Of a stretch of DNA of 23,718 bases, positions 23,441 to 23,718 are shown piece after piece (the stretch's first letter is position 1; each line of letters opens with the position of its first letter). The position numbers and the translations under genes were made by a program. The notes beneath the pieces were generated by a model that saw only the letters and a program-made list of their open reading frames with translations, did no database searches and was not told the DNA's origin. Source of the stretch: a virus; the IMG/VR virus record IMGVR_UViG_3300046515_000001, positions 1 to 23,718 of that record. One strand, 5' to 3'.

Positions 23441-23481
23441 GGTAGCACCCCGTTACTGAACGATCGCTGAGGAGTGCTACC
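23441..23481 (+). terminator. Hairpin after the HTH gene, with a nested hairpin
   Basis: GGTAGCAC (23441-23448) pairs with GTGCTACC (23474-23481) across a 25-base loop that itself contains CGTT-ACTG-AACG. It begins 4 bases after the HTH stop. No T-tract follows (GTTCCCTCC). It could be a terminator, or a palindromic protein-binding site. Confidence 0.45.
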
Positions 23482-23542
23482 GTTCCCTCCGCTCTACACC
23501 CCGGTGCCACGGGATGGGCTTCAACCAGACATCTGATGCAAC

Positions 23543-23572
23543 TTGCACAGCTCGGCTCGACCGTGTTACGGT
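23543..23572 (+). promoter_or_regulatory. Rightward sigma70-type promoter
   Basis: TTGCAC (23543-23548), an 18-base spacer and TACGGT (23567-23572), upstream of the partial gene at 23619. The start would be near 23580, giving a leader of about 40 bases. The -35 lies in GATGCAACTTGCAC, which resembles GATGCAACCTACAC beside the leftward promoter (12 of 14 bases), so both may answer to the same regulator. Confidence 0.55.
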
Positions 23573-23618
23573 CCTCCAGTCAGCGCAAGTTACACACACC
23601 GACAGGGGTAACAGTTCG

Positions 23619-23718
23619 ATGCCGTACCGCGATGTCCTGCCAGCGATGGACAGGGCGCACGGAGATCCGTACAGCTTCATCACCGCGTGCGGGACGATCG
23701 AGTTCGTCTTCGACATGG
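23619..23718 (+). CDS. Unrecognised gene, 5' end only
   Basis: An open frame begins at ATG 23619 and runs off the right edge after 33 codons, reading MPYRDVLPAMDRAHGDPYSF and then ITACGTIEFVFDM. The ribosome site is weak (AGGGG about 12 bases upstream). Support for it being a gene is the promoter at 23543-23572, the GC-rich third positions and the lack of any alternative. Too little is visible to suggest a function. The strand matches the HTH gene, so it may begin the next rightward operon. Confidence 0.55.
   Translation, partial: MPYRDVLPAMDRAHGDPYSFITACGTIEFVFDM

Noticed and set aside
1-23718. tRNA genes, integrase, attachment site or insertion sequence
   Set aside because: No cloverleaf, recombinase signature, target-site duplication or terminal inverted repeat was visible; the gaps between genes are too short and are accounted for by hairpins, ribosome sites and promoters.

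Overview
The window is the late (structural and lysis) region of a tailed double-stranded DNA phage with a long non-contractile tail (siphovirus). The host is most likely Streptomyces or a close actinobacterial relative. Reasons: high GC with a strong C/G bias at third codon positions, frequent GTG starts behind AGGAGG-type ribosome sites, a tape measure with an actinophage-style C-terminus, a ReqiPepy6 Gp37-like tail protein, and a right-end helix-turn-helix protein of a type common in Streptomyces phages. The host call is inferred from family resemblance read by eye, with no database search.

Layout. 1-305 is the 3' end of an unrecognised gene. 319-5496 holds packaging and head genes: small and large terminase, SPP1 gp6-like portal, MuF-like minor head protein and scaffold. 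5574-6653 is the major capsid protein, with a strong hairpin on each side. 6725-8403 holds the connector and tail-completion genes (adaptor, stopper, gp10-like protein, tail terminator). 8420-8974 is the major tail protein, followed by a long hairpin. 9108-9814 is the tail assembly chaperone pair, joined by a -1 frameshift. 9818-13933 is the tape measure. 13936-20957 holds the tail tip and fibres: Dit-like, Gp37-like, a small beta-rich protein, a collagen-like fibre, two minor tail proteins sharing an N-terminal tag, and an S74-chaperone fibre with HxH repeats. 20954-22482 is the lysis cassette: a one-span membrane protein, a CHAP endolysin and a holin.

A bidirectional hairpin at 22492-22533 closes the late operon. 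Beyond it lies a small regulatory island: a leftward gene for a small basic, possibly Lsr2-like protein, a divergent promoter/operator region, a rightward HTH gene, another promoter, and the first 33 codons of a further rightward gene.

How it works together. The gene order matches SPP1-type head assembly, with a separate scaffold, a MuF protein and no visible prohead protease, joined to an actinophage tail module. Almost all genes are tightly spaced or overlap by 1-4 bases, which implies translational coupling on long rightward transcripts. The exceptions are gaps with hairpins around the most highly expressed structural genes. No tRNA, CRISPR array, insertion sequence, integrase or attachment site was seen. 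I found no clearly undescribed multi-gene system. The least routine signals are the frameshift site that sits exactly in the loop of a 14-bp hairpin, the hairpins bracketing the capsid and tail-tube genes, the paired N-terminal tag in two adjacent tail proteins, and the divergent regulatory region.
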